NCBI GenBank assembly: GCA_013076295.1
Contig: RQOL01000828.1
Coordinates: forward strand, 5,835,840 to 5,899,839
Direction of reading: 5' to 3'
Length of the DNA: 64,000 nucleotides
From: Sanderia malayensis
Taxonomy: Eukaryota > Cnidaria > Scyphozoa > Semaeostomeae > Pelagiidae
A program made the translations under genes and the position numbers. Of this stretch, positions 10,482-22,200 are shown in pieces (within the stretch, counting starts at the first letter, position 1; every line of letters begins with the position of its first letter). The notes below the pieces were generated by a model, which saw nothing but the letters and a program-made list of their open reading frames with translations, did no database searches and had not been told where the DNA came from.

Positions 10482-13400
10482 CACACCCAACTTGAAAAAG
10501 TCGAAGACAAAGTACCCGAAGCTGTGAGAAGTTTGTCAAATAAAATAGCAAAAGTTGAAATACCTTCAGTTCTTCAACATCATTTTCGTGGTGGCTCAGA
10601 TTATCGTGAAAAGGTAGTGTATTCTTTCCTTGCTAATTTATGATATCTAACTCATTTTAAACTGCTTGTTTTTGCCAAATCTTGTTGGCGGTGATCTTTT
10701 TAACCATGTTGTAAAGCACTCAATTTTGCTTGCATTTCCCTCAAATTTGCTTGCATAGTAGCTGATGTTTGTATTGTGAACACTTTGTTCGATATATTTA
10801 CAAACTGTAAGGATTTTACACCGATGTTTTTCACAACAGCTACAATAAAAACTAATCTTAATTTAAAATGTGTGCTTGTGTTTTCAAACTTTTCAACTAA
10901 TTTTCATTCATCAAAAACGCGGTACAATTTACCTTTTGTTATGTTAATGATTCAAAGTTAGATAATGATTGGCTCATCGATGACTTGGTATATAAAACGG
11001 ACCAGACGCACATAGACTCCGAGGACAACGAAACAGAAGACTTACTACTTGCGATATTAACTTTTAAAATTTATAATAATGTTTATTTTTCGTAAACATA
11101 CTTGCGCTTACTTAATCATCGATTCACTTTTATTTTCAGATTGATGTTGTTGTTGGCAACAAATTATCGGATTATGAAATGGGTCAGCTGAAGAAGGCTT
11201 CTCAAGAAATTCTTACCTCAGACATCGCTGATAATATTCTGAAGTGCAAAACATTATCCTCAGCAATACGGGAAAAGAAAATGGATGCTATCAATAATTG
11301 TCTTGAAGAGCTCTGCAAGTTAAAGTCACCATCATGCTTAAGATCAACAAACACCGAGGATTTAATGAATTTTGACTGGAACATGATTTTGAATGAAATC
11401 CACAATAGATGTCCAGAACTTCTTGACATTTTTTTGCTGATTTGTTGCCGAAATTACTCATCTGTAAATTTGCAAGAACAAATTATCATAAGACGAATTG
11501 GAATGGTCTACGGAATTCTCATGCAATCACGCTGCAAAGAATTGAGTTTGGTGCAAAGACTGATGACAGTGATTCTTACAGAGGGAGGAGTAACCAAAAA
11601 GGTACGTTACAAGTAGAGGTTTAACCCAGTGTCTTAAAGAAACCAAATTATTAAATACCAAGAGCAGGTAATAATGCAGGGGGCCTGCTTTACGCCAAAT
11701 TATTTTTATTTCAGTGTAACGAAAGATTACAGAAAGTTGGCGTATGTTTGTCATACACACGGAAAATAAATCTTTTAGAAAAACTTGGTGGTCATTTCAA
11801 CAGAAAACTTGTGGATGCCGTGAGGGGTGGGAAGTCTCTTAGAGGAACCGGTGATAACCTGGATTATAGAGAACTGCCACATGACATGACTTCAGAGAAC
11901 CAAAATAAAGATCTTCACTACTTTGCAACGAACTTCATAGTGAATAGAATCGAATTCCCACATTTAAATAATGATGTTCCAGATAAAAATTTAGAAGCTC
12001 TGAACTTGGGTGTATTTCTCCCAACAATACAAGAACTGACAATATTCAGAGAGAGTGCAAAGGTCCTTGTTACAAGAGTGTTATTGGAATTCCTCGATTA
12101 CTTCAGGTATTTCTACATAATAACTTCTCAAGAAAATCTTTGATAAAGTCTATGGTTATTGTAGAAAGGTTAAAATTCCATTTAATTTTTAGATTCGCCA
12201 AAAATGCTGTTCCAGATCACATACCGCACCCATATGCCGATGAGATGTCGAAGAAGTCGACTATATGTTCAATGCCAGTTCTGCCATTCAGTGAAAATGA
12301 CTATTCTCATGTGGTTCAAATAATGCGAACATACGAAAGATGGATCGGTGAAATTTATCAAATCAGCGACCTCGTCGAAGAAAATATCCATGAGAAAGAC
12401 ATGATGAATTTCACACAATTGTTGGATGGAAGAACTAAACACCCAGATCAGCCCCAAGCACATACCCTAAGAGACGACTTACGTGACCCATTGCGAGGTA
12501 TATCTGTACCATTTGGTGGAGATCAACTGACAAGAGTTCGTTTTGCTGGAGCTCGTGATTTGGTTGCTGGTAACACAACCGCCACACAACGATTTGACCA
12601 CACTGTTCCCTACACAACAGAATTGTGGCATACAAAGGCTTCCTTTTTACAGGTAAATAATTGCAATATAATAGAGTGTTAAATTTAAAGAATGCCACCT
12701 GTTTGTGAAGAAACTTGATATGCAATAATGTTAATGTTAATTTATTGAATATTTTTATGCCAACAGTACAGCTACGCAAATTTGTATAACAACAAATCTA
12801 CCAGAGAAGTTGGAACTTTACATTTTTTTAAAGAACGCTACAACAGAAAAAATGTTGATGCCGAAAAGGTCACGAAAAGCTACGAGGGAACAGAGCAGCT
12901 TTTCATCAGTGTTGGAAAAGCGTATATTGTTGCAGCAGCGATGGAATTTTGGGGCATCAGAGACATCTCAGGACGAGCAACAAAGAATTTGCCACCAAGC
13001 AATATTGTTGACAAAACGAAAGAAGAAAAAGCAAAATATCTTGATGAAGTTGTCGGGAAATTTGTGGATCAATTTGTACTGCATAACCCAGACGAGCAGA
13101 TTGTGGCAAAATACGAAACCTTGCAATATATTTCAAAAAATGCTGTATGCGATCATGCATATTTAAAAGATCAGCTTTCAAATGCACTAGATAACATCGA
13201 GGAATCCCGCGTTCAAGGAACAGATGACTTTATTCGAAATTATGGTTTACAGTTCATTCATCTTACAGTTATGTTGATGCAGTTAAAAGACACTGCTGCG
13301 GAAGGTGATGGTGACAGAGCAGCGGTCAATGAAAAACTACTGCTGTCATTTTTCAAGGCAAACAATAACTATTCAAAATATGCCCTGGAAATGCTTATTT

Positions 13401-13873
13401 CCATTATTCAAAAAGAAGTTCTTTTGTCTGAAAAGATGGCAGAAAAAGTAAAATGGGGAAAGTTTGTAAATTGGAAAGGTGGCAAAGGAAATAATATTGA
13501 AAATGATTTGGCACAAGAGATCTCAATCAAAATGGCAAAAGATTTGATCAAAGGCATGGGGGCAAACAAAACTCTCAATGCTATTACCATGCAGACAAAA
13601 GCAGTGAGTGGTATTCTAGACATCATCTCGAACTTTGACCAATGTTTAAATGTTCAAAAATCCTCATCAAATCATTCAAGAAAAGGCAGCAAAGATGACG
13701 AGATCAAAATGATCAGTGATCTTCAGAGTATTCGGCCATTCATGGTTATACCCGGCAGAAATCATCCATCATTTCCTGACATAAGCGCAAACCCCAGAAA
13801 TAATTTAAACATGCGAGAATTTCATTTGTGGATAAAAAAACATCTGAAACAACTGAATAAGTTGGAAAAGTAA
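10482..13873 (+). CDS. DUF6589-type transposase of the Academ-like element (5 exons; start not found)
   Basis: Exons 10482?-10613, 11140-11601, 11715-12106, 12193-12652 and 12767-13873 join through GT/AG introns in one open frame with no internal stop. Exons 2-5 alone give 806 residues, ending with TAA at 13871-13873. The core has the signature I associate with DUF6589 proteins: GGDQLTRVRFAGARDLV, then TTATQRFDHTVPYTTELWHT and ASFLQ (about 12517-12652). A long helical C-terminal domain follows, beginning YSYANLYNNKSTREVGTLHF. This family is common and repetitive in cnidarian and fungal genomes and fits a transposase; its catalytic residues are not established to my knowledge. The first exon has no ATG in frame and reads back into the TIR, so either translation starts at Met 11179 or a 5' exon is missing. 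Convergent with the helicase, which supports co-mobilisation. Confidence 0.82.
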
Positions 13874-13986
13874 CAGCTTAAAAGTTTCAAAAGTTTACAG
13901 AATAGCATAAAAAGTTTCCTTTAAATTTAAAAACAAAACGTGAAGACTTCGGTAAACAAACACAGTTTCAAACACTTAATAGTGAT

Positions 13987-15879
13987 CTAGTGTTCCAAAG
14001 AAAGCGTATGTTGCTTTATAACTTCAAAAAAGCTCTCTGCATGTTCCTTAAACCAAAAATCAAAGTTTTCCATCAAATAATTCACATCTTTTATATATTC
14101 ACACTTGCTCACGACACTTTTAATTAATGCCAACGTTAAACCAGTAGTTGAATCAATACCACCCCCAAGACGACTACAAGCAATGCCATATTCTAAACGT
14201 AAATTTTTCAAGCTCCTAGTTAATTTAGCTCTACTCTCATTGCACAACAAACAACGAATTTTTACATCAGCCTCAATTGCTTTTTCATTGCCAACACAAA
14301 CAACCAACCGACTGTCACTACAAACACTGCATTGGCACTTTTCAAGACAAACATCACAACAGTTTTGGGGGTCTTCTTCATGGTGCATGAAATTAAAATG
14401 TTGAAGAAGTTGCTGCCTCAAACATAAACCTTCACTCAAACAGAATTTCCTGACTGATTCATCCATGTCTTTGATTGACGCTTTTATGTCAGTCTTATTA
14501 AAATAAAGAATAGCTTCTGCTTTGCACCCTGACCTTCCAGCTCTACCTGTTTCCTGAAAATAAGCTTCCAATGATCTAGGTGGTCCAATGTGAATAACTT
14601 TTTCTATATTGGGTGCATCAACCCCCATGCCAAGAGCTGATGTAGCAAAAATGACACGACAAACTGGAACAGCCTTCACAATTTCACCCAAGATCAAACT
14701 TTTCATCATAAAGTCCTGGGGACTATGAAACTGTGCAAATAAACGATCTTCTGGTAGTTCTTTGTCATGGAGATACTGTTCAGCTCCAAGAATATGCTCA
14801 AACAAACGAAAAGCATACCCACACCATTTTAAAGGCAAGTAAACAACTGTAAGAGGATGGCTAATCTTCAAAGATTTCAATGAATTGGCTAAAGGTATTA
14901 AAATCTCATCGTATGATTGTGGACCACAATTGGTAGGAAGGCGAAGTCTTCTTCGGTAAAAAATATTAGGACGATTAGGTGACCGTGTAACAAATTGAGG
15001 ATTTTCCAAGTGAAGGGATTCAATGATTAGCTTGACATGAGTAGGTGGAGCTGTAGCTGTAAGTGCAATAATGGGAACATTGGGAAAGTATGCACGAAGA
15101 GTAGACAATTTTCCATAATCAGGTCTAAAAGAACTTTTCCTAAAAAGCAATTATATTTGCAAAATTATTGCCAATGTTTTCTCTACCTCCTTACAAAACA
15201 CAGCCCATTATTGAAGATCAGGTGTTATTTTAACTTTTTAAAGGAATTTCTCTTACTTACTGTGAACCCCATTCAACAATGCAATGAGCCTCATCTACTA
15301 CACATGCAACCACATTATTTTGATATTTATCACCAGTAAGTAACTTCCGGGCACTTTCTGAAGGAGAAGCAATTGCTTCTGGATGTAAAAAGACAATAGG
15401 GCAGTTGCCACTGGCCACAGACATTGAAAATTGGATGTCTTCAGAATGACTTGGGTTTTCATCAGATAAAGACAATGAAGAAAATGATGGGGGAACTCTG
15501 TCACTGGAATATAGGCCCTGTTGAATGGATCCATCAACCTGGTTTGAAATTGAAGAATTCAGACAACCAACAGACAATCCTAATTTTCTCAATTTCTTCA
15601 TCTGGTCAGCCATAAGTGCATTTAAAGGAGACACAACTATGACAATCCCACACGACGAAGAATCATTAACCAACAGCCAAGGTAAAATGTGAAATATAAC
15701 TGACTTGCCATATCCAGTTGGCAAGATAACAACTGTGTCTTGATGGCAATAAATTGAAAACAAGCAACAATCTGAGCAGGTTTGAGAATCAGACCTTCCT
15801 TGTAACCACAACTCACTGAACCATCATGGAGCCTTCGAAAAAAATCACTGATATGCTTCCAAGCTTTGACATTTGCCAT
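13987..15879 (-). pseudogene. RecQ-like DNA helicase of the Academ-like element (one frameshift)
   Basis: Two exons on the - strand: 15879-15261, then 15139-13987 (intron 15260-15140, GTAAGT...TTTTTAG). Superfamily 2 helicase motifs appear in order: Walker A ILPTGYGKS, motif Ia VVSPLNALMADQMKKL, DEAH box VVDEAHCIVEWG, the RecQ-specific FRPDYGKL across the intron, motif III ALTATAP, motif V FATSALGMGVD, and motif VI QETGRAGRSG. A cysteine cluster (NCCDVCLEKCQCSVC) matches a RecQ zinc-binding region. The N-terminal stretch from ATG 15879 (MANVKAWKHISDFF) is in another frame. A one-base loss near 15745-15770, just before Walker A, is the likely cause. Apart from that the frame is intact, so inactivation is recent or is an assembly error. 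An unwinding role in transposition is inferred from position. Confidence 0.85.
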
Positions 15880-16105
15880 CAAAACTTGAGTCACAAACTC
15901 AAAACAACAAAATTCTAATAACTACTATGAATGGCGAATAAATTCAGAATGTCGCAGAGGAAATCACAGACGAAACAAAATGGCGTGGAGGCACGGGCGA
16001 CGCTAATTATGTTATAATTACCCTGATATTTTAACTTCATGTATGTTTTTGCATAATTACATGGAATAAATTCCCAACAAATTTGGAGGTAGGTACCAGG
16101 GCCAT

Positions 16106-16150
16106 GTCAGCGAAGCTGGAAGGGCCCTGGGTTCGAGGTTGCGCCACACC
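16106..16150 (-). repeat. Right TIR and target duplication of the Academ-like element
   Basis: The TIR ends at 16141 with GGGTTCGAGGTTG, followed directly by CGCCACACC (16142-16150), identical to the left duplication. The odr4 start codon is at 16281. Confidence 0.92.
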
Positions 16151-16280
16151 AACAAACAATAAACTTGTGGCCATATACCCTACCATAGTTTTTCTCCTGC
16201 AACCAGGGTCCCGTCATGTTTTTTTAATCTGAACTACCTATTTACCAGAAGAGGTGCTGTTATCAGGCAGAGAACTGATA
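16151..16280 (+). promoter_or_regulatory. Probable odr4 5' region, cut by the Academ-like insertion
   Basis: The 130 bp between the transposon's target duplication and the odr4 ATG. It continues, on the other side of the element, into the sequence ending at 10435. Anything further upstream in the ancestral odr4 promoter is now displaced by 5.7 kb. No TATA box or known motif is evident. Confidence 0.4.
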
Positions 16281-19200
16281 ATGGGCAGAACAATCATTGC
16301 TGAGGAGAATGTTAGAAAGCAGATAGATAACCTTTTTGGAAAGCACAAGTGGCAGATTGGCCTTATTGTTGGACAGGTTCCATTTTGTTTCTTAACATTT
16401 TGTTTCTCTACATTTTCTTTTCTGTTTTTCCCTATGTTTATAATAATGGTATAGCTAAATATTGCGAAATTTGGGCAAGAGTTGTGTTTTCTTTTTTCAC
16501 ACGAATGGCTGAAGGCTGCTTAACTTTTGATAAGACAGTTGTGATGGGTTAAAGCCACCCTGTCCAGACTACAGTTTAAAAACATTGGGTGGAGAGATGG
16601 CAACACTCTTTAATTCCAGTCAAGGCAAACTGGAGTCACAAAGTGTGATCACATTGAGAGGAAGGACCAGGGTGACATGACACTGCTTAGATTCACCCTG
16701 AGCTAATCAATGGTCCCTTTGTGCTCAGTGCATAAACCATTACCTTACAAAGATAGTACCTAGGTGATGCGTGTTTGCCAAACAATAAGTCGAACAGAAA
16801 CCATTTTTGACCAGACCGGTTTTATTAGTTGTGCCATTATTTTTATAGATCACTACCACAAAGGATTTCATAGTACACCTGGCAAAATCACCCAGCCCTG
16901 TTGAAGATGAAGGTTTGTAATTTAGCTCTGTAGGGCCTGTTTACACGTTTTTTATTTTATAAGAAACCTATCTCAAGCCCTACTAGTAAAAGTTTCTTAA
17001 ATTTTCTATTGTTTTCTATTGTTAAGGAGAACAATAGAACAAAAGAATCTATTGTAATTTGGCACAAATTCTACTAGTAGGTTTCTTATAAAGTGGTTTC
17101 TTATAAAAAAAAAACGTGTATATGAAGAAGGGCCATCCCTCCTAGAATGGCTAGCTCTCCCAAGAGGGCTGGGTTTGCATGCTTGTTTATATGAGAATTT
17201 TCTGGCCCTCCTGGGAGGGCTGGAAGCACATGAGCAAACATTTTCACAGCTATTCCTTCACCGTGATAACTTGTTGCCACTTCTGCTCTTAACCAAGCAT
17301 ATTGTTTTGGCCTATCACCATCAAAATCTACATTTTTGAAATCCATTATACTTCTGTATTTATGGAGAGAAGTGGTTAGAATGTCCGCCATGTCAGGTCA
17401 GAAGTCCAGCGAAATTGTTTTTTTTTTAATTGGTATTTTCACGGCAACAGCCACTTTTACTTTGACAACACATGCAGTATATATTTGATGCCTGCGCAAA
17501 ACAATTTTTTCCAGCCCTTCTGGGCAAGCTAGCCTGCTTGATCGCATTTACACGGACAATTTCCAGCCCTCCTTGGTGAGATCTTGGGTAGTCAATAGCG
17601 AGATCTCGTCTGAGAAGGCTGGCCCTCTTCTCATGTAGACGAAAAGGAATTTTATGAAGCACCAAATAGAAGGGCAAGATCTCGGCAAAGAGGGCTAGCC
17701 CTCCTAGGAGGCCCTTCTCCATATGAACAGGCCCTTAATTGATTATTGAATCTATGACTATTTTGGGGGATGCTGTATTATTCTCAGGCCAATAGAAAAG
17801 TTTTTGTAAGGAAATTCAGAAATGATTCTCTTTTTTTTCCAACCTTTTTCAATTTGCAAATTTTGGATGAAATGTTTATTTTCTTGAGATATTTCGGGCA
17901 TATTGCTTTCCTCTGAACAATTTGAAAATGACAAGACATACGTATTGCCCTTCTAACGTTGTCAATTCTCATACATTTAATGTCATAACAGCAGGTTTCA
18001 CGAGTAGAAATTTTAAAATTACAATTGCTCCAAAATGACATAAAAAGATAATTACAAAATGATTTTATACAAGATGTCCTTTGAATTGAATATATATGGT
18101 AGAAATTTGCAAAAAGTTGTTCATTGGATGCCTTTCCTAAAAAGCATTTTGTCTCGGGGTTTTTTGTTTCTTTTTTAGCTTATATTGTTCATCAAAATGA
18201 TTATCTTTTGCCTTTATCACTCTGTGATAGAATGTTTACAGTGAATGTGTAATTTTTATACGAATTGAACTTATATACATTGAATTTTATGTAGTTTTCC
18301 ATTTAACTGCATAAAGTGTATGAGAAGATCCTATAAATATAAATGTGTGTTATACATTTACTGAGCATAAATTACGCACCACCAGATGAAAAATAGCGTT
18401 CAGAAGTGACCCAAGGCCTTAGCAAGAAAATTTACTTGGATTGATTATGTAGTTTTGTAGATAATTTGATAAGCGCAAAATTCAAATATTTTCAAGATGG
18501 TACCACTTTTTCTATATTCAAGCATGAAAATGTCAAATTTGTATCCTTTTGAGATGCTAGGATCCTTTTGAGCAATATTTTAGCCAAAACATGCACAGAA
18601 TTTGACTTTTTAGGTAATGCAGGCCTACCGCCTCAAAATTTTCAAAAATATAAAAATTTTTCATGTAACTGTCTTGACCTCTTAGAATTCAAGGTTTAAA
18701 GTGCTAATGCAACGAAATTTGACATATCGATTTTTTTATTTTAAATGAAAGCCAAAGATATATTTATTGGTTTGATGCAATTTTGACGTGCATCTGACAA
18801 GTATCAGTTACTTTAATTTCACCGTGAATCAGTCCACCTTTTGCCAAAAATATCACAACGCTATAACGTCACAGTGATGACCCGATGAACCGACACAATT
18901 TAGTTTTGAAAATGAGTACCGTATTTCCTCTAATAAGCTCCCGGCCGCTTATTAAAGGCCTACTGCAATCAAAGATCACTTTTCCGTTTTTTTGCAAAAA
19001 ATGAAATTTCAATCTTTACTGATTACTTTGGTGCCTGTTTTGTTTTTATTGGATCACGATAAGTATACTAGATTTGGCTTTGAAATGGGGGCCCTGACAG
19101 CGACATGGTATGACGTCATAACCAGGACACAAATCGACTTGTATAGTGGGAGAGTAACGGGAAAAGGTCTTCAAATCTTCGCTGTGCCCAACCCCGGCCC

Positions 19201-22200
19201 TTATTAAAATATCGCTTCCCAGGGTACAAAACTATAACTTTCCGCGCGTCGTTTCAGCTATTAACCAAAAAAATTGAACTTGTGGTAACGCTATAGCGGC
19301 GTATTGAAAAAGGGTACTACAAACCGCGCGGTCAGTCAAACGACATCTTATTCCGCGCGGTCTGATTTCCAAGCAGCATGAAGCATTCACAAAGGAAGTT
19401 TGTCAGAAATCATGGATGGCGGAGCTGTGTGAGTAAAACTAGTAACAAACACGATGGCCGGGGTTATTATTAGAGGACCAGGCAAAGTAAGCTGTTACAG
19501 CAGTTGATTAATAAATGGGATTTTCAAGCAGCCGTTTTCAAAACAAATTTAAAATGAAATGAAACAGAGAAGGAGAGCTGAAGGCGTGCGTTTTGCTCAC
19601 AATACACATAGGCCATACAGAAATTAAAAACATAAAGCTACGGAAACACCAGTTTCATTTTTGTCCATTTGGAATTTTGGAACCATCGTGTTTCAACAGA
19701 AAACTTGTAACACCTCTGACTATGATAATAAATTGCTATGCAGAATATTGCGATTAGTTCTATTTTATTTCTCCGACTTCTACCCCGATGAAAACACTGT
19801 AGCAACTTGGCCTTCCAGCCAGACGTGATGTAAAAGTAATTCGTTTTGATAAGACTGGACTGACAACAACTTAGCATAGCAGCATCAGATATATTATAAA
19901 AAGCCAACACTGAGCGTAAATATAGTCCATGTAGATTCTGAAAACATCTTTGCATTCTCTCACATATGCATCATATGCGACTTAGTCAAGTCAAACACAT
20001 ACAAGAGTTTTTATTTTATATCGACAACCCAGTTGTTTGCTTCCGCTCTCCGCCGCGGCTGATCGCCCTCCCGCAGTTTGACGTCACGACCAAAACTGCC
20101 CCATTTCAGACCCCAATTAATCCCCCAAAACCGTTTTTGAAAATTCTTAAATGCGTGAGAATGCTTATATTTTATGTCTTGGGATGCCATTTTTGATCAA
20201 TTAGTTATTTATTGAGCTAGAAGGAGTGGAGCAAAAAGCTACACTTCAATACAAAAACTTGCAATGGGTCTTGGTTATGACGTCACGTTTGTCCCAGTTG
20301 AAATGGCAAAGTCGACGACTTTGCGGGATTGTAAAAACAATTCTACTGCATCAATTTTCATTCTGAAAACGATTTTATGATCAGTTCGAAAAGGTTTACC
20401 ATGAAATGCAAAAAAGTCATATCACTTTTTTTTATTGCAGTAGGCCTTTAAATATTTTGCAAAATTAAAAAAAATATTTTGCAAAATTATTTGAACCAAA
20501 CAGTGAAAATTTAAGAATTAGCTCACACTTGTTCACTTTATTGTGGGCGCTTATTGGAGGGGGCGGTTAAAAGAGGGTGGGCGCTAATTAGAGGAAATAC
20601 AGTACCCCTGAAAAATCATGACGTCATCCCGCGTCCCCAATTGCTTCTTCGAGCGTCTGTGGCACGACACGCAGCGCTGATGATTTGGCTTATCCCAGCT
20701 GTTATTTTTTGTAATAACTTGCTTTAATTTACAATTACAGACATTTAATTATTTTTCGAAACTTCAGTAATTAAAATTTCTTTGATATCACCCCAAAAAT
20801 CTTAAACTTTCTGACATTTTCAATGTTGTTTTGATCGGCTCGGGTCTAACCACTCCGGGCGGATGGTGCTTAAGCCCGAGTGAAGCTGAGAGTCACACTT
20901 TAGATTACGAGCTTCTTTACTGCATCTCTTGCAGGAATAGCGTTTGATGTTAACTTTAATCTCAGTGTTAATTCTTTCCCAATATCTCTCTTTACTTCAA
21001 GACAAAAATGGGCGCCACAATGAACGAAATCCTGCCATCCTGGTCGGTGGGTGAGAATGATGTCTGTCTCCTGAACTCCTTAAAAGACCCTGTTCTGTTT
21101 GATTAGTTTGAAATACTATCAGCAACATTATGAAACGATACTCCTTCACAAGACTGAGTAATCGTACAATCATCTCCGTTATGTGTCTCTACGACATTTA
21201 AATAGTTCTATGCTTTATTTCCTCCCGAGATACCACCCGTCATGTGTGTGCTCGCTCACAGCTGGCCATGTCGAATTTCAATAGACGAAGGCCTGCTTGA
21301 CGTTGCAGACATAACGTTTGATGACATCACATTGATGCTCTGTTTTCATGCGAAAAAGGTCGAAATTGCCTACTTTGAAGGTTAATAAAGAAAAAAGTAG
21401 ACATAATTTGCAAATTTTGTTTGGGCCACGTTAATCAGTGCATTGAAACCTATAGATTTTTTAAATAAAAACACTGTGAAATTTGCCTCATGATTTGTTA
21501 CATTTGTTACACCAAGCAATGTCTATTTTTTGCTTATTTTCATTTTGAAAATCTATTTAATTTACAGTTTGAAGTGGAATGCGATACTATAGTTTTGCAA
21601 TCGATAGATTGTGTCAATTTTGTCAAAAGTTTTATTTTTTCAGTATTTTCTGACATTTGAAGTTAGCCTTTTTTTCTTGTAGCGGAAGTTGAAATTGGTG
21701 AAGAAGACAACCACAAACCTTTAAAACAAACGGATGCAAAAAAAAATTCCTCCTCCAAGTTATCACTGACAGATGAAATAGATGAACAATGGATTACAGA
21801 GCATGCCAGACAAGTAAGTTCCATATCGTTAGTTACTATCAACAAGTTAAGTTTATCATTGGTGATGTACAACTTGCTTTATTTTTGGTTGACTAGGTTA
21901 ATCGAATGCTCCCTGGTGGATTAAACGTTATTGGTGTATTTGTCTTCTGCTCTCCTGAAATTGCAAGCAATGCTCAAACCAAACTACGACAGTGTGTATT
22001 TGGAGTTCACAAGGTTGTAGATTGTAATAAATTCATTGAATGTGGAGTTTCTCACAGTCAAAGAATCTTACTTCATATATGTTCTTCCACACGAAAGTAT
22101 CCTTTTATAGAGATCCGATCTTCGATCGTAAAAATTAAAACTAATTAAAGCTTCAGCAATCGTACTTTCAAGCAAAGACTTGGAGAATTTTCAAAGGAAT

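Larger units (their letters stand above)
10445..16141. mobile_element. Academ-like DNA transposon with DUF6589 transposase and RecQ-like helicase
   Basis: A complete 5,697-bp element. It starts CAACCTCGAACCCAGGGCCC and ends with the exact reverse complement. The first 32 bases of each end are identical and the match resumes after one mismatch (10445-10480 versus 16106-16141). It is flanked by a perfect 9-bp target duplication, CGCCACACC (10436-10444 and 16142-16150). Inside are two convergent intron-containing genes whose stop codons lie 113 bp apart: a DUF6589-type transposase (+) and a RecQ-family helicase (-). A helicase-bearing lineage of Academ transposons with 9-10 bp target duplications is known as AcademH. 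I assign this element to it from memory of that description, so family placement is less certain than the boundaries. Confidence 0.9.

Noticed and set aside
16124..16141. GGGTTCGAGGTT as a tRNA B-box / SINE promoter
   Set aside because: It is the terminal inverted repeat of the Academ-like element. No A-box or tRNA fold accompanies it.
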